A program made the position numbers and the translations under genes. Of a DNA stretch of 64,000 bases, positions 1-10,615 are shown piece after piece. The stretch lies in assembly GCF_000247815.1 (NCBI RefSeq), contig NC_021676.1, positions 186,001 through 250,000 of the forward strand. The letters are read 5' to 3'. The notes under the pieces are model-generated. The model searched no databases. It had not been told where the DNA came from and saw only the letters and a program-made list of their open reading frames with translations. This DNA is from Ficedula albicollis (Eukaryota > Chordata > Aves > Passeriformes > Muscicapidae). Position 1 is the stretch's first letter. Every line of letters begins with the position of its first letter.

Positions 1-606
1 GCATCACTCCCAAAGTGCCTTTGTATATTCAGAGCTAGGCAAGGTTGGATTTTGATATGATTCTCTGATTCTGAAATAACACAGGTACTTGAAGGTGTTT
101 CTTCTGTGGGGCACTTAATTTTTTCTGGTGACTCGAAACTTGTCTCCAACCCTGCTAGAAAGAAATTTTGGAGAAATTCATCAAGCTGAAGAGACACATG
201 CTTACTGCCAACCATTTTTTTGGCATGTTGTACTATCTCTCCTCTGTCACCAAAACCCAGTTGCACATCTGTGCAGCCTGATGATATTTAAATTGCTTTA
301 ACATCGTTTATTAGCTTCTGTGGGAGTGTCTTTGCCTGCCATTGCCTGTGACAGGACTGTCCCCATTAATGAAGTCACACTGGGTGCAGCAATGCTCTGA
401 TCCATCTCCCGTACACCCAGCAGTGCAGGAGAATACTTTGTGAGTGTAGGTGAATAGTCTGTAAGGACAGTGCAGGAGGCAATCCTTCACAGTGAATTAC
501 ACTTGTACTGATTACCGAGGAGTGGAAACAGCCCTGCCTGCCCAATGAGCTTGGGTGTTATAAAAGAGTGGGTTAGCTGGCTGCAAGTTACAGCTGGAGC
601 TTGAGA
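1..606. other. Unique spacer, no gene recognised
   Basis: Single-copy, moderately AT-rich sequence. I see no convincing exon, RNA gene or mobile-element match. It runs directly into the 21/22-bp minisatellite, and the sequence just before it (about 560-606) shows no repeat copies, so the array boundary is sharp. Confidence 0.6.
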
Positions 607-1313
607 GCCTGCTGCAGTTTGGGCTGGAGCTGCTGCAGTTTGGGATGGAGGCTGCTGCAGTTTGGGCTGGAGGCTGCTGCAGTTTGGGCTGGAGGCTGCT
701 GCAGTTTGGGCTGGAGGCTGCTGCAGTTTGGGCTGGAGGCTGCTGCAGTTTGGGCTGGAGGCTGCTGCAGTTTGGGCTGGAGGCTGCTGCAGTTTGGGCT
801 GGAGGCTGCTGCAGTTTGGGCTGGAGGCTGCTGCAGTTTGGGCTGGAGGCTGCTGCAGTTTGGGATGGAGCTGCTGCAGTTTGGGATGGAGCTGCTGCAG
901 TTTGGGATGGAGCTGCTGCAGTTTGGGATGGAGCTGCTGCAGTTTGGGATGGAGCTGCTGCAGTTTGGGATGGAGCTGCTGCAGTTTGGGATGGAGCTGC
1001 TGCAGTTTGGGATGGAGCTGCTGCAGTTTGGGATGGAGCTGCTGCAGTTTGGGATGGAGCTGCTGCAGTTTGGGATGGAGCTGCTGCAGTTTGGGATGGA
1101 GCTGCTGCAGTTTGGGATGGAGCTGCTGCAGTTTGGGATGGAGCTGCTGCAGTTTGGGATGGAGCTGCTGCAGTTTGGGATGGAGCTGCTGCAGTTTGGG
1201 ATGGAGCTGCTGCAGTTTGGGCTGGAGGCTGCTGCAGTTTGGGCTGGAGGCTGCTGCAGTTTGGGATGGAGCTGCTGCAGTTTGGGATGGAGGCCACCTC
1301 AGTTTGGGCTGGA
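607..1313 (+). repeat. 21/22-bp minisatellite, 33 units in two blocks
   Basis: The units share the core GCTGCTGCAGTTTGGG. Reading unit by unit, the order is one 22-mer, one 21-mer, ten 22-mers (650-869), seventeen 21-mers (870-1226), then 22, 22, 21 and 22, which sums exactly to 707 bp. The 22-mers mostly carry GGGCTGGAG and the 21-mers GGGATGGAG, so a one-base length change and a C-to-A change travel together. The last unit (1292-1313) is degenerate, as expected at an array edge. The array is G-rich on this strand. Open frames of 228-293 codons cross it on both strands, but only because a 21-bp unit holds frame and a 22-bp unit repeats every 66 bp; I do not call them genes. Confidence 0.97.
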
Positions 1314-2260
1314 GCCTTCTGGCTGTGCTGAGGAGGAAGAGACGTGGGGTCATGGAAGGGACAGACAAGGAAAGAAGCTGCTGTGTGAGGGACAGACAGG
1401 ATTAGGTGGCCAGGTAAGGGACAGGTTTGGGTTTAACCAGTTATGAAGCAGGGGTCTTGCAGGGAGAAGAGAAGGAGTCAGAGCTGTGTGGAGCTGCCTG
1501 TGAGCGAAGGAGTCAGAGTTGCCTGAAAGAAGTCCATTGAAAGAAGGACTGAAATATTTTTAATAAAAGACTGGTGTTGGTGCCAGTCACGTCTGTCTTG
1601 ACATAATTACTGCACAGCAGGACACCGTGGAGGGCATTTCTGAAGCTCCCCTTTCCAATGTGTGAGTTTTGGCCAAAAATGCTGATATTCCCCCTAGATA
1701 TTTGTGCCTGGTGACACCACAGGCTGGCGTGTATCTCCCTGCTTATTTGACTGAATAAGGATAAAGCTAAGCTTTCTGACTGAAATACTTGTGAATATTG
1801 CAGAAAAATTTTATTATTTCTCTATTTTTGGCGTTTTAGTGATCTTATTTTTTCTTTGTCATTGGTCTCCATGACTTTTTCTGCTCTGTTGGGCCCATGA
1901 ATTTGTGGAGTAATTCCTTGCCACTCCTTCTCAGTGAATAGTTGTTTTATGGTTATTGGTTTGCTGATAAAACTGTGATTTTGATGACTAATAGCCTTTT
2001 CCACATTAGACCTTGAATTTGGACTGAATTAGAAACAATAGTCAAATGAAACAACTTTGTAAAGATCAGGTTCTTTTCCAGCCATTTCCAGCACAGGAGT
2101 TGTTAACTCAACCCTGCATAGCTGCATGTAAAATGTGAACAGAAATATTTGTAGCAATGATGTGAGCTGGAATGAAGTTACAGAATTCCTGCTATGCTGA
2201 GACACTAAAATATGGTTTAAATTAAAACTGAGGCTAAGCATATTATTCACTTGATGAGTT
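1314..2260. other. Unique spacer with a weak LTR-like segment
   Basis: Up to about 1550 the sequence is purine-rich (GGGACAGACA and GAAGGAGTCAGAG recur loosely). At 1560-1600 an AATAAA signal is followed within about 15 bases by an imperfect hairpin, ACTGG-TGTTGGTG-CCAGT. A poly-A signal next to a GT-rich hairpin resembles the R/U5 part of a retroviral LTR, but I find no 5' TG boundary, primer-binding site or second LTR, so this is only a hint. From 1640 on it is ordinary AT-rich DNA with no gene recognised. Confidence 0.35.
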
Positions 2261-2426
2261 TTGTTCCACTCCTCCTCTTGGGATACCTAAAAGCAGGCTG
2301 CTGCTTTATTTTTTTCATTTTTTTAAAATTCCTCTAACGTGACTTGTTCCACTCCTCCTCTTGGGATACCTAAAAGCAGGCTGCTGCTTTATTTTTTTCA
2401 TTTTTTTTTAAATTCTCTAACGTGAC
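2261..2426. repeat. 83-bp tandem duplication, two copies
   Basis: Copy one spans 2261-2343 and copy two 2344-2426. Each begins TTGTTCCACTCCTCCTC and ends CTCTAACGTGAC. The copies are nearly identical: the differences lie in the length of an internal T run and a one-base change just after it. Such high identity suggests a recent local duplication. There is no coding content. Confidence 0.95.
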
Positions 2427-5400
2427 TGATGTTCTCTGAATCAAAATTACACTTACTATTTGAAATTCCCCTTCACTTGGTTGCATTTGGTCACGTCAAT
2501 AACACAATGCTTCTGTTACTTGAATGGCCATGGGTTGTTTAATATAATTGGGAAAGGGTGAGAAGAACCCAGAGGGAAGTTCAGCCTCTCGAGGAGGTGT
2601 GACACCAAGTACAGGTTCTTCCAAAACTATTGCTATTTTTCCCCTTGTTGGGGCAGTGCAGGATTCCTAGAGGCTAGAAAGGACTCGCAGTCTGAGTTCC
2701 CAATCTGAAGGTGGGATCTGGATTTAATTTTCTCTCCTTACAAATGTATGCAGTAATTGGGCACTTGTAAGTGCCTTGGGTAATAAAAAGTATCATTGCA
2801 TCTCTGTCTGGCTTCTTTAGGAGGCTTTTTTTGAGGCTGGGACTAGACCTTCTGACTTCCCAGTCTGGCAGGGGGCACAGCAGAGACAAAGGCTTCGTCC
2901 AGGAGACTGCATCACCTCCAGCTCCACTGCAGTAAAAGGCAAGTGCTCCTTAGGGAGACAACCAGAGTTACAAATAATCTTGCACAGTCCCTCCCGAGGC
3001 TGATTCACTGCTCAGTTGCCCTCCTCTGCAGATGAGCAGCTTTTTTACAGTTTACAAGTGCTGTGACCCTTGGGCTGAGCAGGACTGCCCAGGCAGAGAG
3101 GGGTGGGTGTGCAGGGTGGACCAGGGGTGCAGGGGGTCAAGGCAGTTTTGTGCTTTGCAGTCCTGATTTTTGTGCAGCATGTTCAGCAAATGAGTATTCC
3201 TCAGTGTCAGATCTGAGAGCTTTGCTGGGTTCCCTCTGAGAGGCTGTATCTGCAAGAACCATCCCTGGGACTTCCAAATGTCTCCTGCCCTCACGTTGTG
3301 TCTTGACAAAAATTTGGAGTGTACAAGTGTGTCACGTTGGCAAAGCTGGGTGCCCCGTGTCCTCACTCTGCCTAGTGCTGAAGTAACTTTTTGTGTTAGC
3401 TCTTGAGATGTTAAATATAAGGACATGTGGTATGAAAGGGGGAGCCAGCCTCACATTATATTTCACCTTTTCTCAGTCCAGAGATGGTGTGGTTTCTGCC
3501 TGCACTGTACAGTGATAGTTGTGAACTTGCTGTGCTGAGCATATCCCTGGCACGCTGTTAGGCTTTGTTCTGGAGTCCTCATTCACTGTCTGGGCTCAGA
3601 ACAAGCAAGGAAAAAATATGGCTTTCTTCTGCATGTTGTCAGAGTAAAAAACTGAACAGGTTTGCCATGAAATCACTGGACTATTGAAAAGCAAAGTAGA
3701 ATAATTTAATCTTGCCAAATCATGTGTCTTGTAAACAGAAATTATTGCTTTCTCATAGTTTTAGGGCACGGGGAAGGCAATCCAAGCAGTAAATAAATTA
3801 CAGCTGACCTGGGGTTTAAGCAGGACTCGATACAGATGGACTTGCTGTTCCTGGCCCACCCTGAGCCTGTCAGATCCCAAAACAAACCCTTGGAAAACCT
3901 GACTGGAGCCCTTGGCACACGCCAGGCCCAGCAAGCCCCCGGCTCTGCTGGTCTGGGGGCCAGCAAAGGGCACAGGGAGCGTGCCAAGGGCCTGGCTGAT
4001 GCATTTCTGGGCGAGGCAAGGGGCTGAGCCCGAGCTCTGCTGCTGCTGGTGGAGCCGGGGCTGCCTGAAGCTCCGGCCACCCCCGCCCCAGGGCAGTGAG
4101 TGCAGCAGGGACACCTCCCCTCTGGGACTGTGCCTGCCAGAGGGGCACAGGGGGCACCAGCACAAGTGTTTGCTGCAGTTTTGTGAACATCTGGATCTGT
4201 AGCTGCTGGAGGTGGTGGCACCTTTGGCACCTTTGGAATGGGCTGCCCACAGCTCTTTGCTTGGCTTGTCTGTCTGCCCCTCATCAGCAGGTAGACTGAA
4301 AACAGAATTAATGCTTTAAAGTGTCCAGGCTGTGGTGTATACATTTCTTCCACTGTGGCTGCTAATTATCAGTTAACCATGAAGTTTTCATAATTAATTC
4401 AGAATAGTGGCACGTTTTTTATTTCATTCCTTGCTTTCCACACACCAGCTTGCTCAGTGGGGCTCTCTGCTGCCTGCACTGCTTGGTAGCAAAGGTGACA
4501 AACCCACACCTTGAGCAGCATGGAAGTGTTTGTTGTGGAGAGAAAACCTGAACCAAAGGACAGCACTCCTGACTGAAGGTAACTTGTGGAAAAAATTCAG
4601 AACTGTCATCACTGAGACCAGGGAGAAGAAAGTAAGTAGAAGTCTTTCCCTGCAAAACTAAAACTTTTTTCCAGGCTTGATAATTTTTCAGGGAGATGCA
4701 TTTGTCATTCTACCTGGAAGCCAAAGCAGCAGTTAGTGAATGTGCATCACCAAACCCAAAGCTGCAGAAAAAGGAATTGCCAATATCAAGAAAAATGAAT
4801 ATCAAAGAAACATGAAGGTTACGCCCAGGAGTCCTGTTCCAGGTCAGAATATTTGTTCTTTGGGTGCAGGGCACAGTTTCTCTCCTCCCCTCTGCCCTGT
4901 GCTTTCCATGCAGAGCAATCCCTGTTCCTGCTGGGCAGCAAGTGCAGGATATCCAGCACAGAGCTGCAGTGCAGGCAGAGGGGGATGTTTCACCCCAAAT
5001 GTAATGGAAAAAAGTAAATTTAAAACAAGGACCTTTTTATCTTTGTCATTTCACAACAGCTTTGTGTTGATGAGTTCCAGGATGCAAACTAGTTGTAGGA
5101 AGCCGAAAGATATAGATATTTTTCTTCTGGAGTGCTTAATTTATTTTTCATAACCTTTTACCATCCACTGGTTTTAGTCTTTTGGACTGCATGATCTGTG
5201 TCTCCTTCTCTGCTAGATCTAAGTGTGGCTTGTGAGAATCTTGTCAGAGAGCCTTGGCTCTACTTTTGTATTTGTGTGCAACACATAAAAATTTGTATTG
5301 CAGAAGCAGCGGTGTCTTGTGGGGATGCTCAAAATACCTGGTCCTGCCTGAGAGTCACCTTTCTAATCGAGGGTCTCAGCTGGGAAGGGACTCTCCAGGG

Positions 5401-6473
5401 AGCTGTGAGGGACAGACAACCTTCCATTCTCGCTGGAAAGCTGTAAGGTAGATTTTTTTCCCACTATCAAACTGCTTTCTTTGTGAACAGAGAAGATGTG
5501 GGGTGAAAGGCACAGCAAGACCTCAAAGCCATGAGAGCAGAGTGGGAATCAGCCCCTGAGCCTCTGGGATGGGGTGTGTCTGTGCAGGTAGGACCAGTGG
5601 TCTGTGGGGACAGCCTCTGGTATCACCAGAAGTTACCAGCATTTCCAAAAGTCATGAGAACTCCAAAATTTTTCTCCAAATTTCTTTACAGCTTGGGTAA
5701 GGCAGCCTAGGATCTGAGCCTCCCCTTGCTGGGTATTTATGAGATACCCCCTGCTCTCCCAGGCAGTCTGGCTGAGTTCAAAGGCACTCCTGCAGTTGCC
5801 TGGGCTGGGATTATTCTCAGGAGTCAATCTCCACAGGATCAGGCCCTAGGTGTGCATGATATGATATTTACCCTTTGATTTATTTCTGTTTTAAATGCCT
5901 TCATTTAAAGCCTCTAGGTAAATTTACTATACATATTGCTAATATTTTCTTGGAAAAAGGTAAGGACAGAAAATCAACCCCCAAAAAGCACTGAAATAGA
6001 TAGCTGCCACAATAAAAAGGATCACCTGGAAGTCAACATCTTCTGCCAGAGCTGTCCCGAGAGCCCTGTCTCTGTCCTGACATAAGATTAAAGCCTCCAT
6101 GGACAGACAGGCTCTGGCTGTGCCTGTGAAAAGAAAAAAAAAGCCTGAGTGTGCTGAATCAGAGGAGACTGGGATCTCTGAGCAGCACACAGCCTCTAAA
6201 CCCCAGCTTGCCCTTCCTGCAGCTCTGGCACTGCCATGTCTGGCTGTGGGTAACTGAGCCCCTCTCTTGTCCTTCCAGGGATGGAGCTCCTCGGGAGCTG
6301 TGTCACCTTCATTGTCCCCTGCTGCTGCCCCAGGAGCTCCACTCCCCTCCAATGGCACTTAATCCTGTAGCTGGGGATTAGGGAGGTGATTTTCCATGCT
6401 GGGGTCTCAGGGATGAGGGGTCTGACACAGCACTCCAGCATCCAACATGCCATGCCTGGCTGGGCACAGGCTG
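2427..6473. other. Unique spacer, about 4 kb
   Basis: Single-copy sequence of mixed composition. A more GC-rich stretch lies near 3840-4200 (CAG/CTG-rich, few CpG). Open frames there of up to 203 codons overlap each other on both strands, with no recognisable domain and no consistent splice context, so I do not annotate them. The rest (4380-6470) holds nothing I recognise. Confidence 0.55.
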
Positions 6474-6650
6474 GTCTAAACCAACCCCTCCTAGTCCAGA
6501 ACCATTCTGCCATCACCTGTCCCCACAGGCCCTGCTGAAGTGTTTGTCCCAGGCTTTCTTACAGGCCCCCTCCAAGTACTGAAAGGCTGCAGAAAAGTGT
6601 CCCTGGAGCCTTCCCCTCTCCAGGCTGAGCAGCCCCAGCTGTCTCCTTCT
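6474..6650 (-). mobile_element. CR1 LINE fragment, antisense
   Basis: The plus strand reads as the reverse complement of the CR1 3' region. It contains, in CR1 order, TCTAAACC, CATCACCTGTCCCCACAGG, GGCCCCCTCCAAGTACTG, GGAGCCTTCCCCTCTCC and AGGCTGAGCAGCCCCAGC, matching the well-known avian CR1 block that ends in the 'CTCCAGGCTGAACAGCCCC' motif. Divergence is clear, so this is an old copy. Both ends are truncated and the usual terminal short repeat is not present here. It has no coding capacity in this piece. Confidence 0.85.
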
Positions 6651-7916
6651 GTGGTCAAAGCAGAGAGGGAGACCTGTATGAAGGGTGCCCTGCTTGGGCG
6701 ACTGGGATCTAATTTGGCAACAGAAGTGCTGCCCAGACCACGGAGGCGTGGGCCACCTGTGCAGAAAACCTGCAGGTGCTTGGGCACAGCAGCAGCCACG
6801 TGCAGCCAGAGCCAGGGTGGACATTCCAGTGGTTGTCTAAGGATCTGTGCAGTTCTGAGCCAGTGAACAGCATCCCTTTCCTGAATGTCTCCAGATGTTT
6901 ATTTCAGAAGTGCAGCTGGGCTGGCCCATCTCTCTCCAGTGGTACGGGAATGGAGGGACAGTTTAGATTTTGGTAAAGTTTGTGGTGTTGAACCTTTAAC
7001 CTCTTGTAATGACCAAAGGGTCAGTGGTGAGCAAAAGAGCCTCTGTTTAATGATAATTATGGTGATGATAAAAATAATAGACCAAAGAATGAGAATGACA
7101 TACATAATAATAATTAAAACAATAAATAATTGCATTTCATGTCTCAAAGCCACATTTGGAAATAATAACACAGTGAATTCCACGTCCAGTCCCCAAACCC
7201 TTGACTGCAGTGCCAGCACTGCAGGTAGCCAGGCTGGGGACAGCTGGGCAGTGGCATTTGGGACAGCAAAAGTCACAGGAAAGGAGGCAAAGTGCCTGCA
7301 GCACTTGGGTATCTGGGCACCTCCTTCACAACGAGGCAGTAAAATACAGCTTATCTCCTCTTTTGCAAGCTGCATTGTGTTCAGCAAGGAAGGGCTTTGC
7401 TCCAAAGGGAAGCTGTGCTTTCTGAAGCTGTTTGTGTGCCGGGGTCTCTGCGTCAGCTGAGAGCAAATGCTCTGGGTTAGGGCTTGTGATGTGGCTGCTG
7501 GGACCATGGAACCACATGTGGCACTGGGACCGAGGCTAAAGAGCACTCTGGAAGCTAAAGGAAGCCAAAAATCAATTCTGAGGGGACACAAAAATAAAGC
7601 TGGCTTGTCTGGTTTTAATCTACTTCCCAAGATGACTCTGGCTTATGATTTTGGGTTGCTTTTTTCTGCTCAGCACATTTTCTGGGGGATTTAAAAAGTG
7701 GTCAGAAAGTGAATTGTTTCACAATAGTTACTCTTTTTCTTTGTGTTTTCTTAGTGTTTGCTGAGTTTATAGTCTTTTCATGGAATATCAAACTCTGTTG
7801 GTCATTTTGGCAACTGATTATTGACAATTCACCTGTATATTACACAGACAGGTTAAAGAAAGCTAAATATCTTGAGAGTTTAAAAAAATACTTGATGGAA
7901 CCAAAAATACTTTCCT

Positions 7917-8071
7917 TATATGAATGTATTTTCTGTAGAAAATAATATTGACAAAAAGAAAACCCTAAAATCCACACGGATTTTTTTTTTTTTTTATATG
8001 AATGTATTTTCTGTAGAAAATAATACTGACAAAAAGAAAACCCTAAAATCCACATGGATTTTTTTTTTTTT
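7917..8071. repeat. 78-bp tandem duplication with T-run junctions
   Basis: Copy one spans 7917-7994 and copy two 7995-8071. Both begin TATATGAATGTATTTTCTG and end in CCACACGGA or CCACATGGA followed by a run of 12-15 T. They differ at only a couple of bases plus T-run length. Each copy contains the small palindrome ATTTTCT-GT-AGAAAAT. The T run lies exactly at the unit junction, which suggests slippage or microhomology at the T run produced the second copy. Confidence 0.95.
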
Positions 8072-10594
8072 AAATGATTCACTCTTCTTACATATGTGGA
8101 GCTGTCTTCTTGCATGTCAGTTATACATGATCATTTTGGCTGCAGTTGTTTCATTTAACGTAGGAAACAGAAAGGTTAAGGAATTTTTAAAGCTGGTACC
8201 CACATCAATATTTTGGCTTTGAAGCAAGCAGCCTTGCTGTTGTGATGTGCACACGTTTTCCACATTTTCTCATCATGTTTTGTCTTCTGTTAACAGTCAG
8301 CTCCTGTTATTGGTGGGAGGCAGCATGGGCAGCACCCTGACAGTCTGGCTCTTTATTTGGATGTGTAACTCCAGGCACTGCAGCTTTGGCTGTGAATGTT
8401 TGGCTGTCACCCATGTTATGCAGTCGGCAGGAATCCGAAATTATGATGATCAATATTTATTGTTTGTGTTATGGCATCTTTTAGGAAAGCAGCTGAGTGC
8501 TGTGTTGCTCCTTCTAGACATGGCTTGTGCATGTGGGGAGAAGTGGGGTTTGCCTCTGGCATCCTTTAGCCAGATAAGGGCCAGGAGGGCAAGGGGAGTC
8601 AGCTGGACCAGCCCTGCCCTGGCCGTCCTGTGCAGATTTTAGGGAATGAGTCAAACTCTGCTCTTTAAAAAGTGATTCCCAGGCAGGGAGTCTGGGGAGT
8701 TGGTTATGGACACAGGGAGAGGAGTTCTGGATTGGGGTCCCCTTCCTGGGCAGGGATTCCTGCAGCGTCCCCCAGGCGTGGGCTGCGGGGTGAGACCCGT
8801 CCTGCTCCGTGCTGCTGCCCGATCATCTCCATCCCAGCTTTCACCAGAGTTATTTTCAACAAAGCAAGAGTGTTAGGCAGCCAGATTAGGGTCTAAGGTT
8901 TGGCTATTGCACCCAGAGCAATTAAAGCCATTTTTTTCTGCAGATGTTATGGGAGAAGAGCTTGTTGGCTTCACTGGGAGTTGTGCCTGTGGAAGGAATC
9001 CCAGGCTCTTGTGGGTAAGGCTCTTTGAATCCTGAGTCTGCAACATCTTCAGAGTCTCTTGCAGATGTCCTCTGTCCACAACTGGTGCTGGCTGTAGAGT
9101 TTCCAAGGTTTGGATTCAAACACATGAGTCTTGGATTGGAGTTACACTGTCCTGTCCAGAGACAACAGGTTGTCCACCAGCCATTTGCACATTAATGCTA
9201 CAGAATACAAACCTGGAAAACCATCTCCTGGCTTTTCTTCTTCCATCTTCCCTTTCCATTGCAAGTTCTGCTCTGATGAGAAAGGGACCTAAATCCCAGT
9301 GTAAACAGGTGCTTTTCTGTGGGGCTGGCAGCCTTTCTAAGCGGGGATTCAACACTCAGTCCCTAGTTTTGGAAGGGTTATCCTGGAAGTCCAGGTTATT
9401 TCTAAAAGTGGCAGCTGTGGACCAGGTGGGAGGACAGTTCCTCTCTGGAAATGTCCCACATTCGTGCTTTTATGTGCAGTGCTGTTGTAGAAATGCCTAT
9501 GGCTGTGGTGAAGAAGCTGGAGGAGTGGTGGGGCACAGACTAAGCCCATGTGCAGTTTTAACAAAGCAGCATCTGTGGCAAAGCACAGCCTGGGCTTGGT
9601 CCTGTGTGTGCCACCCCTGGTGTCCCGTGTGCCACCCCCGCCTGCAGCTGCACGACTGCACCGGGGCTTTCGGTGTAAGTGAGCACATACCATAGAAAAC
9701 ACCTCTCCTTAAAATTAATCTCAGTTTAGGGGTGGTCTCCCTGAGCATCCTCATGCTTCGGATGAAGCCTGTTTTTCCTCCTGTTCTGGAATATTTATAC
9801 CTTTCGAGCTGATGCTGTTTGAACCACCCCCCGAAACGCGGCTTTGGTTTTCAAAGGCCGACTGCTGGGGAGCTTGTTTTGGTTTCCCAGCACACAGTGC
9901 TCTGTCTGCCTCTGCTTTGTCTGCCCCTCTGCCCAACCCAGCCATGTGGCTTGGGATTCATGCCCTGGTTGGAGTTCTCTCATTTAATTTTCATGCATCA
10001 TTTATAGCTTTCTGTGGTGATTTCGTGAAGTGAATGTATGTGGTTAACGCAGGGGGCTGACTGGGAGCCAGTCATGCAGCTGTGACAGAAGGGTTGCTCC
10101 CTGCCTTTGTCATTATTTTCTGTGCTTGGAGTGTGTTGGTGAGAAACTGCTTCTGGACCAAAGATTCAGACTTTAAACTTGATTGCTTTCCTGAGGGCAA
10201 AAAAAAAAAGATCACCTTCCCTTTCCTGGCAATCTGGAGAATTTCCCACACGCGACTTCTGCCCCTCAGACAGACAGGGTGCAACTGAGCAGGGAGACCC
10301 TGAGGTGGTCAATTTAGGAGGAGTGCAGGGCCCTGCTCTTGTAAAATGATGGTGACTCCTGAAGCCAAGCTGAAAAACAACATCCAGCAGGGGTTTACAC
10401 AGGAAACCTGCCCTCTGATGTGGGCAGCTGCACTCACAGCCTTGGTGCTGTCCCCTCCTTTGGGCCTTTGGTGGGAAAAGGAAGGCTTGGAGGGGAGCTG
10501 GTGGACAGATCTGGAGGTATAGTTGAGAGCAGGTATCCTCTTTTCCCCACTCTTTCCCTTTTCTTGGGCCAGCCCATTAATTTCACAGATTTAT

Positions 10595-10615
10595 TTGGTC
10601 TATTGAATAGACCAA
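10595..10615. repeat. Perfect 10-bp inverted repeat, one-base spacer
   Basis: The arms TTGGTCTATT and AATAGACCAA are separated by a single G. A further partial copy of the right arm (TTAGACCAA) follows at about 10620-10628. This could form a short hairpin or be a dimeric protein-binding site, but nothing nearby decides which. Confidence 0.8.

Noticed and set aside
487..1446. Frames of 228-293 codons on both strands over the first minisatellite
   Set aside because: They are open on both strands at once because the repeat lacks stops; the unit length changes (21 and 22 bp) alter the frame within the array, which a selected protein repeat would not tolerate.
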